Source of the DNA: Rutstroemia sp. NJR-2017a BVV2
Taxonomy: Eukaryota > Ascomycota > Leotiomycetes > Helotiales > Rutstroemiaceae
Assembly (NCBI GenBank): GCA_002946415.1
Contig: NJPS01000003.1
Coordinates: forward strand, 310,001-374,000
Reading direction: 5' to 3'
DNA length: 64,000 nucleotides
Below the pieces are notes generated by a model that saw nothing but the letters and a program-made list of their open reading frames with translations, was not told the DNA's origin and did not search any database. Positions 46,811 through 57,898 of the stretch are shown piece by piece; positions within the stretch are counted from its first letter, which is position 1; the number at the start of each line of letters is the position of its first letter. The position numbers were made by a program, and so were the translations under genes.

Positions 46811-47760
46811 TTAGTGTTCCACTTCGTCTTTCTGTACTGTACTATACCTCCTAAACTGCCCAAGGAGGTGTGTTTGTTCCATAAATCGTATGGCTTTAGT
46901 GGCTGATTTTGACTCGTTTAAGATTGCCCTCAAGTCCATTTGTCCTTGTATACCAAATTCCCTCTGTTGTAGGTCCTGATAATTTCGATATCTGAGTAGG
47001 ATGTGACTTACGGTTTGTTGTTCTTCGCTGTAGTCGTATCCCGGGTCGTCAAATTCCGGAACCTTCCTTTTCCATAGGTGATCTCTCAAGCCAATTTTCT
47101 CTGTTTGTATTTGGATAAGTAGTGTGCTCTGCTATTTCTTCAGGCTGTAGTGTAAGTGGAGGATCTTGTGGGTGGGTTCTTGAGTATATTTGTAGGAGGC
47201 TCTCCTTCTCTGTTCGAACTCTTATTGGCCTACCTACTTTGCTCTTGTATATCTCATGATCTATGTTTTAAGGGTTGCTTGTAGGTGGTATATCTTTATT
47301 TGTGTGATACTCAAATTTCCTTGATTAGCTCTCAGGGATTGTTTGGCTGCAGCTTTGACCGCCTTATCTGTCGCTTCATTTCCCCAGATGCCTATATGGG
47401 CCGGAATCCATCTTATTTCAACTGGTATACCCTAGATTGTCTGTAGCTTGTCTATCAGTCGTATCGCCTCTGCAACTATATATATACCTGATCTGTTGGC
47501 TGGATTTTGAAATGCCCTGATAGCTGCTTGGTTGTCTGTGAAGATGATCAATTTGTTTCTCTTGTTCTCTTTTTCTGTATCCTCGTCTGTGATCTCAAGG
47601 GCTAGCTTGATACTTTGTAGTTCTGTAGTGTATACTGTCGAGGTTTCGCTATTTCCTATATATATTATCTTCGTAGTTCTAACCAGGGGTGATACTGTTG
47701 TGGCTCCTACCTGATTGTTGATACTACTATTATCTGTATAGATGAATAAGTGTTCTGAAG
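46811..47760 (-). pseudogene. LINE ORF2 C-terminus: RNase H and zinc-like end
   Basis: RNase H reads KLIIFTDNQAAIRAFQ, VEIRWIPAHIGIWGNEATDK and AVKAAAKQSL with the D and H positions kept. Further on, at 47089-46811, HLWKRKVP and EEQQTVSHILLRYRNY resemble the C-terminal knuckle of Tad ORF2, with two Cys replaced by Tyr/Ser. Confidence 0.82.
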
Positions 47761-47836
47761 AGTGTTTGAGGAATTCTTTATATTGGTTCTTAGCTATCTC
47801 CGAGCTTGATGTAATCCTTATATATAGCCCCTGCCA

Positions 47837-49720
47837 CTATAGTGGTACGATATATGGTGGGATAGGTTCTTGTTCTTCAATCGTGGTATCTCGACACTGA
47901 TATAGACATCTGTAGATATGCTCCAGAGGACTTATGTATAGTATCTGTCTTCCTTGGTTTCTTGTGTTTCTAAGTATATGGAATCCTGCTAGAGTAGGTA
48001 TATTTTCGGTTGAGAGTATTCTGCTAACTGTTTTGGTGTTTGTCTTCCAGATCTGCTGCTCGATGGGAAGTAGATGAAGTTCTATATCTAGTGCTGTACC
48101 TGATGTTGCCTTATATATACCTCCGATAATTCTAGCTACCTTTGCTTGAAGTCTTTTGAGGGAGTTGGTAGTCTGTTTTGTATAGCCTTCTCTGCGTTCT
48201 TGAGCTACTGACCAAGCCGAACAGCTGTATATCATCTGAGGGATAACGACTGTTTAGTAGATCCTTCTGAGTTCGGTAATACTTGCTCCCTATATAGAGC
48301 CTGCCAGGCTTGTCAGAGTACTAATAGACTTCGAGATCTTTGTTGTTATATTCTGAATATGATGTTTCCAATTCAATACTATATCGAGTATGATCCCGAG
48401 ATATTTGCTGCTTCCCGATGAATTGACTAATATCTGATCTACTTGTACTTAGTGGTCGACCTCTACTTGGTGTTGCCTTGTATGATGAGTAAGTTGGAAC
48501 TTGCTTGGTGTAAATACCGATATATATCGTTTAGCCTATATATTAGCTTTTTGTATAGTTTCTGCTAGCCTGTTATATGTCTCTTCAGTTGATTTACCCT
48601 ATCACAGAATAGTAATGTTATCGATATATCCTGGTACAATGGTGTTCGGTTCCTGGTTGCAGATTTCTACTAAGTCGGCGTTGTAGAACAGGTATAGGAT
48701 AGGTAACAGTAGTGATCCTTGGAGAATACTAGTAGCTGTTTGATAAATTTCTGACCTGAATAAGTCAAAGCTGATAACTATACTCCGGTCTGCTAGAAAG
48801 CTGGTTATCTATCTGATAGTTCTTTTATCTATTCTGCGTTTCCGGAGATTGTGGAGCAGTCTGATATATGAGATATTGTTAAAGGCTCTAGATATATCAA
48901 GTAGTAGAAGACTTGCTATCTATAGTTCAGGCGAGTTCCAAACTTCATATATCTTTTCGATAATAATATATAGTATATAGTCTGTGGATTTCCCTTTGCA
49001 CCCCCCAATATAAATACTCGGTAGTAGTTGGTATATCTCCGTTATATAGCTAATTCTCTTTGCGATTATTGAGTCTATGAGTTTTCCAATAGTATTGAGT
49101 AGGGCTATTGGCCGATATACTTTGGGAACAGTATAATCGTCCTTACCGGGTTTTCTGAGAACTATAGTGGTTGAGTATCAGAAATGTATCAGATAGTACT
49201 CGAGGTATAAGCTCCAATTGAATATTCTCGTGAGATAGGGGGCTATTTGGGTAGCAGTAATATGAAGGATCTGGTTTATGATACCGTTGGGTCCTGTAGC
49301 TTTCATTGGAGGCGTTGAGGTGATAGCTTGATATACCTCCTTTTCTGTGATCTCCGGGAAGGAGATCTGGTTCTAGTATTCGGCTCTATCTATGTCTTGT
49401 AGATCTGGTTCCGGGGGAGTAGGGAAGAATGTGGTTTTAAAGAGGTATATCTTATCTTGTGCTTCTATATACTCGATATCTATTATAGGGTCCTTTAGTA
49501 CCGGAGTTGTTGGTACTATTACTCCCTCCCTATTTCTTGCCTATTTTGCTAGTTTCTATATATTCTCTGGGTTTTGTATCGCTCTTTCGATCTGCTTTCG
49601 GTACCCTTGAAGTAGAGCTCTGCGGATCACCCTTTCCTTCCGGTTTCGGGCTGTACGATAGGCTTCCTAGTTCTGCTCTGTATATTCTCGGCTATTTTGG
49701 TGCTTGAGCCTTTGTGCCTC
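47837..49720 (-). pseudogene. LINE ORF2 reverse transcriptase and post-RT region
   Basis: Post-RT segment at 48235-47837 reads MIYSCSAWSVAQERREGYTK, QAKVARIIGGIYKATSGTAL and LDIELHLLPIEQQIWK, which is typical for Tad elements. The RT itself (49700-48500) is recognised from its position and from pieces around the palm; point stops interrupt it. Confidence 0.75.
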
Positions 49721-49879
49721 TAGCTGTATCTCCTTATATTCGGCGGACTAGCCGGCTCTTGTTCTTGGGGACCATCTTTTCAGTGGTGTGGAATGGTTAA
49801 TAGCGGCCTGTATAGCAGCTACTATCTCTCCTATATATCTATCTAGTGCGGACCTTGTCTTGGGGCACTGTGTTGTTGG

Positions 49880-50640
49880 TAGCTCGTATACTAGGTGTAT
49901 TCGAAATTCTTTCTTATCTATCCTAGTCTAATCCTATGTATCTTTTTCTAGCCGCTATATAATCCTGAGGTCAAGTGTTATTGTGATTGGGAGGTGGTCA
50001 GAGTTGTGGTCTATGCTAGGGTCTGTATTATATGTGATAACTCTGTCGACAAGATTTTGAGTACTATAGTAAAGGTCTATACAGCTTTGTGTATTTTTGT
50101 TGTTGTATGTAACTATATCTGCCGGTAGGAGGCTACCTAGTTGAAACTCTTCAAAAATATCGATTAGTTTATCCGATTCCGGGTCGGTCCGAGTTGTTGA
50201 GCCCCTCCAGAGCTTATAATGCAGGTTGAAGTCTCCCAGAATAATCTGTTCCTCTCCATTGTATGCTGTGAGGGCTGTTCTGAGGTGTGGTAAACAGCTC
50301 TCTCGGTGGTCGGAGGACCTCGGAGGGTTGTATATATTGTGTATTACAATCTTTGATATTGTGTTTGTATTTGGGGTTTGTATGGTGATATCTAGTATGG
50401 TAAGATCTCGAGTATGTTCTGTGAATCTCCAACTATTCGGGTCAAGCTTTCTATTAACAAAGAAGCAGACTCTTATTAGTACTTCCTTACTATCTTTTGG
50501 GAAGCATAAGTGAAAGGAGTGTAAGATTGGGTTGTGGGTAGTTGAGGTGAACGGGTTCCTCTATAGCTCTTGGAGAGCTAGAATGTTATATTCTTGGATC
50601 TTGGGGTTATGAAGTAGTATTGCTATGATTTTGTCCCTTG
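49880..50640 (-). pseudogene. LINE ORF2 endonuclease (AP/EEP type)
   Basis: The minus strand encodes IILGDFNLHYKLW (the GDFN motif) and DHNSDHLPITITLDL (the SDH motif), the two conserved ends of the exonuclease-endonuclease-phosphatase fold that nicks target DNA. Confidence 0.8.
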
Positions 50641-50849
50641 ACCTTATAATATTGTACTATAGGATTTTTAGACTGTATTTGTGGTAGTTTATGAGTCTTC
50701 TGTGCTCTATTGAGAACTGTGTAGTGAGTTCGTTGTAATTGATTCTAGTGCTCTCCTTGACGGTATATATGGTCTTCGCGGTCTTTGGCTGCTCTCGGAT
50801 ATAATTGTATCTCTATTCTTGTTTTGTGTGTTATTTGCTATCGCTCCTG

Positions 50850-52330
50850 TATAGATTCTTTTGGGAGCCCTGTCTTTGGTAGAGGACTTGCTCTTAGTGT
50901 TCTATCTGTTTGGCAGTAGTGATAGTGTCAATGATAGTCCTGTAGAGTTGGTGTTCGGCCTGCCCCTTTGGCTTCTGTTGAATGTTGCCGCCGATTCCGC
51001 CGGTGTTATATCGAAGGTAACCTATTTATTCATTAACTTCTCTTTTGTCGATGGGACGAAGTGATACGGTTGACGGGTATTATATGCTACTTTTACTTTG
51101 CTTAGCTTAGTTTTCCGGACTAGGTACCGATTGTTCTATGCTTTATATGCTCCTTTGTATATAACGTACTTTCTTGTGGTGGACTTATCAGTCTTGGTAG
51201 AGTAATCTTTCGAGTTGTGCTTTTCTGTATAGTAGCTATATACTATATTCGCTTTGTACTGGGTTCCTATATGGCTGTATTTTTGATACTTGTAGTATTA
51301 CTTCAGTCGGTACTATCTGTCGTACTTCTTGCACTGGAATACCTTGCCTTGCTATATGAGATCTTCGTTGATGATCTTATTTGTGTCTTCTGGGTAGGTA
51401 AATTCGATGATAATGGTCGAGGCTGCCTTTGTAAGCACAGACCTTGACAGCTATCCGATGTATTTGATATCCGCGTTCGGTATAAAAGGTCTATTGTTAT
51501 AGAGTAACTCTGCTCTGATCTCTTCAAATTTCTCTATATCCATCGAACTTATCCTGATCCCGTATACAAGTACACTATATATAGGGAGCTATATTGATGT
51601 ACCTCTTCCGATCCGGCTTATCCAGTTGTTTGCAAATTGTCTTAATGCTTCCGCCTTATTTCTGCTTGATGTTTTGATGCTAAGGTCTCTGCTCTTCAGT
51701 TGGTTAGCTGATGCTATACAGATCCTTTTGATATATTCGTTTCTACTCTGTTCAATCATATGATCAATATAGTTCTGTAAGTTTCTAGGGCTCTTTGCTT
51801 GGAGACTTTCAATAGTAGTAGGGTCTGTGATTTTCACGATAATCTTATATTGTGCCTATACGAATAATGAAGTCTGAGTAGATAATATGATTGGTTTGCT
51901 AAGAGGCACGGTATTGCTAGTTAATACCGATATATATAAAGCCTTTGATGACGGTATGGATTGAATAGTTTTTACAATATTGTTTGTTACTTTGGTATTG
52001 TTGTTGATCTCTTTGGTGATATCGTTTGTCTTTTGTATAAGTGCGGTTGTTGTTCTTCTCTTTTCAGTAGTGGCCTTTACAAATTGATTGGTTTCCTGAC
52101 TTAATATAGTAATCTATTGGTGGGTGATTATGTTTTCCTATATTCTTGCTACTATAGAGTATACTATCTCTACAATCGTTTTGAGATCGTTTTGGATACT
52201 TGCAAGGGCTTCTATAATTGCGCTCATATCCGGGGTATTCTGGAGCTTGGTGATAAGGATACTTATGGCTACGATCATTATCTTGACTACTAGTATTAGT
52301 ATTGGCTCGTTCTCGGCAGAATTGATATAG
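50850..52330 (-). pseudogene. LINE ORF1
   Basis: At 51837-51589 the frame reads KITDPTTIESLQAKSPRNLQ, then YIDHMIEQSRNEYIKRI and LRQFANNWISRIGRGT, a pattern I associate with ORF1 of fungal Tad-like LINEs (nucleic-acid-binding protein). The rest is broken by stops. Confidence 0.7.
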
Positions 52331-52547
52331 ACAAGTGCTTTCCTGAGGTAATCGCTGAGGTATATAGTATACTTGCGGAGATCGGTGGGCTATACTGTTA
52401 CTTGAGGCTATGGTGTCGCTATGATGCCTATGTTATATTGGGCAATGTATATAAGCTCAGGCTTCTTACTTGACCAAAAGGAGGGCTGCTATATATGGTT
52501 TTCGTTACTCAATTTCAAAAATTTTGTTCTCGCTTTTTGTGTGTTTT

Positions 52548-52905
52548 TTCCAATAAAAGTAATATACTCAAAAGGGGGAAGATCCAATAAGGTCACGTGA
52601 ACTTATACCGACATTTACCCGGGACACTAGGCTGAGCACACAATAGCTAGCTTATATCAATAGGTAAAATCGTCTTATTCCTCTACAACTAACTAGCCGT
52701 ACAATAGCTTATTTATGGTATATAATAAGTGCACTCCGAAGCTCCTTTTAATACTCTCCGGTACTCCAGCTTCGGCATATACAGATACATAGGTAGGCAT
52801 ACAGCGACCTAAAATATATGCAGCCATTTTGATGGGGTACGCTTTATACCTAAGGCATAATGGCCCATGCGACCATTACCTAGCCGAAGTACCGATGTTC
52901 CGACA
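52548..52905 (-). repeat. 5' LTR of Copia-2 (main piece)
   Basis: Ends TTCCGACA on the plus strand. Its first 30 bp continue at 46471-46500 beyond the LINE. It keeps many C/G bases that the left copy has lost. Confidence 0.88.
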
Positions 52906-54185
52906 ATAGTACCCTGGAGCTTGATTAGGAACTCCCTTCTTGGGCTTATAGTAGTCTGAATCGTTAAACCCTTATTCTGTAACTGTAGTACTGAAATAAG
53001 GAAGCTAGCTAGCTCTGGAATATATAGTATATCCAGTAGCCTAACTAGCCTAATATAGCTCTAGACCAGTATCTACAATCTAACTGTCCCCTAGCCTATA
53101 GCCTATATTATAGCTCCTGAAACTATAGTAACATCAATAGGCTCGTCCAACTCTATATAATCGTCGAACTTCTACCTAGTATAAGTTATATACCTAGAAC
53201 AGCCTAAGTCCACTATCTATATTAGCTCTTGATCACTGTATCCTAGTATCTTAGAGTCTGATTGCCCTATAGCTACAGTTGATACCTAGCTGATCTCAGC
53301 TATTTTGGCTTGGATCTGTTTAGGAGATAGACCTCCCCTACTGCTAGGTATAGCTAATAGCCTTGTACTAGGCTTCTTGCCTTCCTTCTTGCTTTCTGAT
53401 TCTGGGTATTCGGCTTTAAAGTATCCTTTTTGGCTATAATTAAAGCAGGCTCCTTTAGGCTTCTTCGCTTTATCCTTGGAGTTCTTATTGCTTTTCCCTT
53501 TAGAGGATACTTGAGTACTAAGTACTTCTTCCTTAACCCCCTCTTTAGAGCCTAATCGATATTCCCACTCAGCAAGCTTAGCTACTATACTCTCAAAATC
53601 TAGTAGTGTTTCTTATATCTCTAGCTATAAGATCAGGGGTTCAAACCTTTGGTCCAGCTCCCCAACTACCCTATAAAGGGTAGCTAGCTTAAGTATATCT
53701 GAGGGCTTCTTATCAGGCTTGATTGAGCCTATTTCCGACTATAGAGTACTGAGTTGGTTGGCTACCTCTGTTACCCTCTTATTACTTCCTTCAGGTACTT
53801 TATAGTCTGTGAAAGCCCGTATCTTAGTACTTAGCTGCTGTAGCCCTAATAGCCTATATAGTGCTTCTAGCACCTCCTATTGGGCACTTGCACTATCATA
53901 TAGTAGAATATAATCCAGGGCCTCCTGGCTATACAAGCTTATAATCAGCGAGCTTGCCTTAGTATCCTTAGCTACTAACTTCGGGTCCTTGGGGGCTTCA
54001 CCCCTTTCCCTGGGCTCCCTAGATACCCTTGTAGCTCCCTTAGCTACGGTATTCTTGAGCCCAGCTTCAACTATATCCCACAAGTCTAGCCCCCTTAGTA
54101 GGGTTCTAACCTGAATACTCCAGGGTCTATAATTAGACCTTGTAAGCTTTGTAATTCTAGGCTTCTCTAGTCCAAAATCTTCCAT
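52906..54185 (-). pseudogene. Copia-1 Gag and protease
   Basis: A 102-aa open frame at 54185-53877 gives the Gag start (MEDFGLEKPRITKLTRSNYR, WSIQVRTLLRGLDLWDIVE), a typical copia Gag N-terminus. Near 53450 lies a zinc-knuckle remnant (ACFNYSQKGYFKAEYPE; Cys mutated to Tyr). The protease follows with IVDLGCSRYITYTR (from DSGCSRHIT). Base composition here is much less AT-rich than in the left half of the same element. Confidence 0.85.
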
Positions 54186-54279
54186 CTTGTAGCTGAAGTA
54201 TAAGCCTAATATTAGGCTTCTCCGAACAGTCGAATATTGTTTAAATCCCGGGGCTTATAGTGCTTCCGGGCTTATAACC

Positions 54280-54614
54280 TATTGAACAAGCTTATATTGC
54301 ACAGCAGGTTGGTATGTAAAAGAGTATCTGTAGGCTTAAAGGGATTTAAAAGTAGGGTATACTTGAGCTTGATTCAACTGTTCTGATGAGCTATCTACAG
54401 TGGGAAGGACTATCTATATTTATAGGCCTTTCAGGCCTATTGCCTTAGGCCTCTCAAGCCTATTTGCCACAGGCATCGTAAGCCTGAACCACAGGCTTCG
54501 TAAGCCTGAAGTCATAGTCTTCGTAAGCCTAATCGATCACTACGACGTTGAGTTTAAGGTGGTGGGTATAGACCTACCTACCCCACCACCTACCCTACTA
54601 CAGCGGTTCCAACA
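54280..54614 (-). repeat. 5' LTR of Copia-1 (well preserved)
   Basis: 335 bp starting TGTTGGAACC on the minus strand; the primer-binding site lies at 54266-54279. Confidence 0.93.
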
Positions 54615-54619
54615 GGTTT

Positions 54620-55628
54620 TTTGAACTCCAATTTATCTATAAGTTACTGGAATATATATATCTAATATATTAAAGAAGTTGGAATAACTTATATTCGAGA
54701 TAGAGTATTTAGAGATATTTGATCTGCTGGGAGGAAGCTTGGATAGCCTAGAGACCCTGAGTGACCAGAATATCCTGGTGAATCTGGAGAGGGTCCTCCT
54801 CCACCCTCATTTGAGCTGATCTGGTAGAGACTGTGGATGTGATACAAAGCATGAATGATAGCGACGATGAACTAAACTTTTTCGAGTACGATTCGACTCA
54901 TATATCGGCGTTTAGTCCTGGCCTAACCCGCTACCTAGGGAGAGAGTCATGGAGATGGACTTAGAGGGGCTCATCGGGAACATGGGATGATGGTGCGGTG
55001 CCAGAATTTGGTCCTAATGGTCCTAGCGAGGAAGGAAAGGGAGAAGATGGATAGGGATAAAGAGAATACGGATGGTCAGACCTAACGAGCAGCGCTTGCT
55101 AGCATACAGGAAAGGAGACAAGCCTTGGAGCTGGATCTTTCAGCAATTCTCAAACGAAATCCCGCCACCAGTAGGCACACGCTGCAATATGCTTCGGCCA
55201 GAGACGAATAGGTGGACTGGTAAGTAGCTCAAGCTCTGTTGCCTACTTGTCCCTTAGTGTCTGCCGGAACGAATATCTGAAAGGGACCTTATCCCTCTGT
55301 TAGCCAGTCGCATCGCAGGAGCAGGTACGGTCGAGGGAAGCAACGTTCAAGGCGAGGGTGATTAGGGAATCAGATGCATGGGTGGAATACCATAAAGAGA
55401 GTAGAGGGATTGATATTGGAAGCAGAAAGTCTTTATCAGAAAGAATTGGTGTATCTCGGTCTGATCTAGCAATTCTGGGCCGAATCCATCTTATGCTAAG
55501 ATATGATGATCTAAGGAATAACACGAGGAAGCACGTCTAGGGGAACTTCCTCTCCTTAGGAATTCTCTGTTTATAACACTGGAGAAAGAAGAGCCGAATG
55601 TGGCTTTGTATGAAAGCTGTACAAATCT
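54620..55628. other. Stretch with no recognised gene
   Basis: No family is recognised. A weak plus-strand reading near 55090-55210 (ERRQALELDLSAILKRNPAT) looks protein-like but is short and broken by stops. Confidence 0.4.
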
Positions 55629-57466
55629 TTATAGCAATGAGTTTGCTGTGGCGAAACGATCTAAGTTTCTCAACAGCAAGCCGTGTACTTCAGGAATCCA
55701 CAATAAGGATTCGGCATATTGTTCAAAATCATCATAAGTTTCCATACCAAACTTTGTCATTTCTGCGTGCAATTGGTCAAGAAACCAATAACCATCCGCC
55801 CCAGAGGGCCGGTTGATTGCTGCGCATCCCAGAACCCAAATCTTAAGCCAACCACACCCAACATCCTGCAAAATATCTAAGGTAGCCTGCTCAGTTCCAG
55901 TGTGCTTGAGTTTGTCGAATAATGCCTTGATTTTACGCGCCGATTCTCCGGATTGGAATGGTGATATCCCGAATGCATATCGAATGGCAGCCAGGTAAAT
56001 GGTAGCACCGAGGCGAAGGGCTTCAGCCACCCAAGAATTAGATAGTGATTGGTCTATTTTCGGTAGGCATAATAGGCGATGGAGTAGTGGGTTAATGTAA
56101 TGACATATATACATGGTTTCGGTCCACAATGTACCCTTGGTACGTAATATTTCACCTAGGAAATGCTGGTTCTCAATGCACATGTCGCTAATGATTTCGA
56201 TCAATTGAACGTGGTCTGGCAATATACCGCGACAGATAGTAATGAAATGCTTGGCAAAGGGCCTTAGGACGGTAGATGGCGATCTGGCACAAGCAGTTGG
56301 GAGAAGTCTGGCTGGGATTGGGAAGATTGGAACTGCGTCGAGCGCGAAGGAGCCAGATATATCGATGCTAACTGTGTAAGTAACAAATAAATCTAAGTAT
56401 TCCTACCACTTACTTGCTTAACATATGTCTTAGGAGCTCATTCATGCCACTTGCATCAATGTCTCCTCGGATGCGGATGATCTCCTTCAATCCAAGCATA
56501 TGCATTCGCCATTTCTCAAAGTCCCCAATCATTTGCTGCCGATGATGTTAGTTGCAATAGAAAATGCTCTCAGGTAAATAGACCAATACGGACATAGTAG
56601 CGGGCAAGAAGAACAAGAGACGCGACAACTCCATCAGAACTTGCAGTCTCAACATTTGCAATTTTGGCGTTAATGAGACGGAGCGAAGAAGCACGATGAG
56701 TGATGACTTGGGGAGAGAGCTTCTCAGTTGTGCTGTGCGGAGAAAGTCGAAGTAAGCCTGCGCGCCTGCGAGGAATTGATGAAAGGCCGCTGCATCCATT
56801 ATGCTAACCTCTACCCATATCACACGAAATGCGAGCACTTTGAAGGGAGACACAGGGCCAGATTTTGCCCCATAGACTGCAAAACAAATCAATATGGGTA
56901 TTGCTTAGATGTTGAGTAGGTAGACAGTAACAGACCGGCACACATCAACTCTCGGGCTCGGTCATCGAGTCTGAAAGGGTAGCGTATAAATGGGTCAAGT
57001 AAACCGGCACCAAGTCTATCAAATGAAAGCCTTTCAGAAGCTAAAGCTCTGGGATCTGCCGAGCCGCACCTCAGTTCTTCCATGAAAGATGTTGTATCCA
57101 ACCGAGTTGCATCTTCTTCGTTGCCCCTTACATAAGGAATTGATTTGGACAATGAATTTGTGACTGAGGCATCCACCAAGAAGGTATCGAGAACGTTGAG
57201 CGAATACTGCAGGATCGGTTGCCGCCTGATGAGATCTGCCTTCCGCCTGCGCCGACCAACATGTTGCATTACCTGCTGCTTCATTTGCCTTCGGATTGTC
57301 GGATCTTTAACAGGCGTTCCCGTCTGCGGAATGAACATGAGGCGGCTAGTGGCCTCGGATTCTGGCAAAGCTCTTCTGCCCACGAAGTATACATTGTTAG
57401 GTTTTAAATTTTGGCACTAAGATGAACTATTGACAGTGGTAGAATATAAATGACTAACCTTTGCAT
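55629..57466 (-). CDS. Fungal transcription factor (Fungal_trans_2-like), one apparent frameshift
   Basis: Proposed minus-strand exons: 57466-57459, 57375-56936, 56876-56594, 56535-56414 and 56367-55629. Introns of 83, 59, 58 and 46 nt are all GT-AG, and the first has a CTAAC branch site. Family marks are LMFIPQTGTPVKDPTIRRQM and MKQQVMQHVGRRRR near the N-terminus, SPFKV and AAAFHQFLAGAQAYFDF, HRASSLRLINAKIANVETAS, DFEKWRMHMLGLKEIIRIRG, and a helical C-terminal domain. About 530 aa would be usual for the family. No Zn2Cys6 finger is seen, which is common in this subgroup. Within exon 3, near 56735, the frame shifts by one base, so the gene is either a young pseudogene or carries a sequence error. 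The 8-nt first exon is tentative. Confidence 0.7.
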
Positions 57467-57898
57467 TGAATGTATTTCATACGAGTCCGAGTTGTAGAAA
57501 CTAAAACCAGATATCTAGATACTTGTTATTTGGAACGTCGTCTAGAGTGCGACAAATATAGCTGAATAATCATATTGCAGAAATTCTAATATTGTTATGC
57601 TCTGGTCACGTGGCTGCTAAAGCAACCTTAGGCTTAAAAGATAATTATCCGGGAGAGAGTGCTTCTAGTTATAAGTACCTCGATCAGAGAACTATATTTA
57701 TACCGAAAGAGAAAAGAAAGCAAATTCCAAGTATATAGAAGTATATTGTAAAAAATTTTGTTTAAAGCTTTAAATCTATAGTAAATCTAAAAACGGAATT
57801 CGGTCGAGGCTAACCAGAGGTCCAGAGCTAACTAGAAGTTTGGTAGTAAAATAGCCCAATCGGATAGATTTGCGGCCACTCACTAAAGCTACGGTAGG
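57467..57898. other. Intergenic stretch
   Basis: AT-rich, with no gene seen. It separates the start of the transcription factor gene from the end of the flavin oxidoreductase gene, both on the minus strand, and so likely holds the factor's promoter. Confidence 0.45.

Larger units (their letters stand above)
46501..52547 (-). mobile_element. Tad-like LINE inserted in the 5' LTR of Copia-2
   Basis: 6047 bp, minus strand, flanked by a 17-bp target duplication TTCYAATAAAAGTAATA at 46484-46500 and 52548-52564. On the minus strand it ends in about seven ATCA units (46501-46530), a simple-repeat tail, preceded by a stem-loop at 46549-46565. It has ORF1, then ORF2 with AP-type endonuclease, reverse transcriptase and RNase H, the order of Tad-clade fungal LINEs. 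The long simple-tail and long duplication show target-primed insertion. Confidence 0.93.
40701..52905 (-). mobile_element. Copia-2: second copia element, split by a LINE
   Basis: Left (3') LTR 40701-41071, 371 bp. The right (5') LTR is in two pieces, 46471-46500 and 52548-52905, separated by the LINE. The minus-strand LTR starts TGTCGGAA and ends near CCAACCAATA; a purine tract (GAAAAAGAAAAAG) precedes the 3' LTR. Without the LINE the element is about 6.1 kb. No clean target duplication is seen: GTAAT at the left flank, ATAGT at the right. Pol order protease, integrase, RT, RNase H identifies it as Ty1/copia. It sits between the protease and integrase of Copia-1. Confidence 0.88.
30979..54614 (-). 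mobile_element. Copia-1: Ty1/copia retrotransposon hosting a transposon nest
   Basis: 335-bp LTRs at 30979-31313 and 54280-54614, flanked by target duplication GGTTT (30974-30978 and 54615-54619). Transcription is on the minus strand: the 5' LTR is on the right, followed by GGTTATAAGCCCGG, which fits a copia-type primer site for the anticodon arm of initiator tRNA-Met with one G-to-A change. Gag, protease, integrase, RT and RNase H follow in copia order but are pulled apart by two insertions: Copia-2 with its LINE (40701-52905) and the gypsy element (32572-39039). Without them the element is about 4.96 kb. A purine tract (AGGAAGAGGG) precedes the left LTR. Confidence 0.93.
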
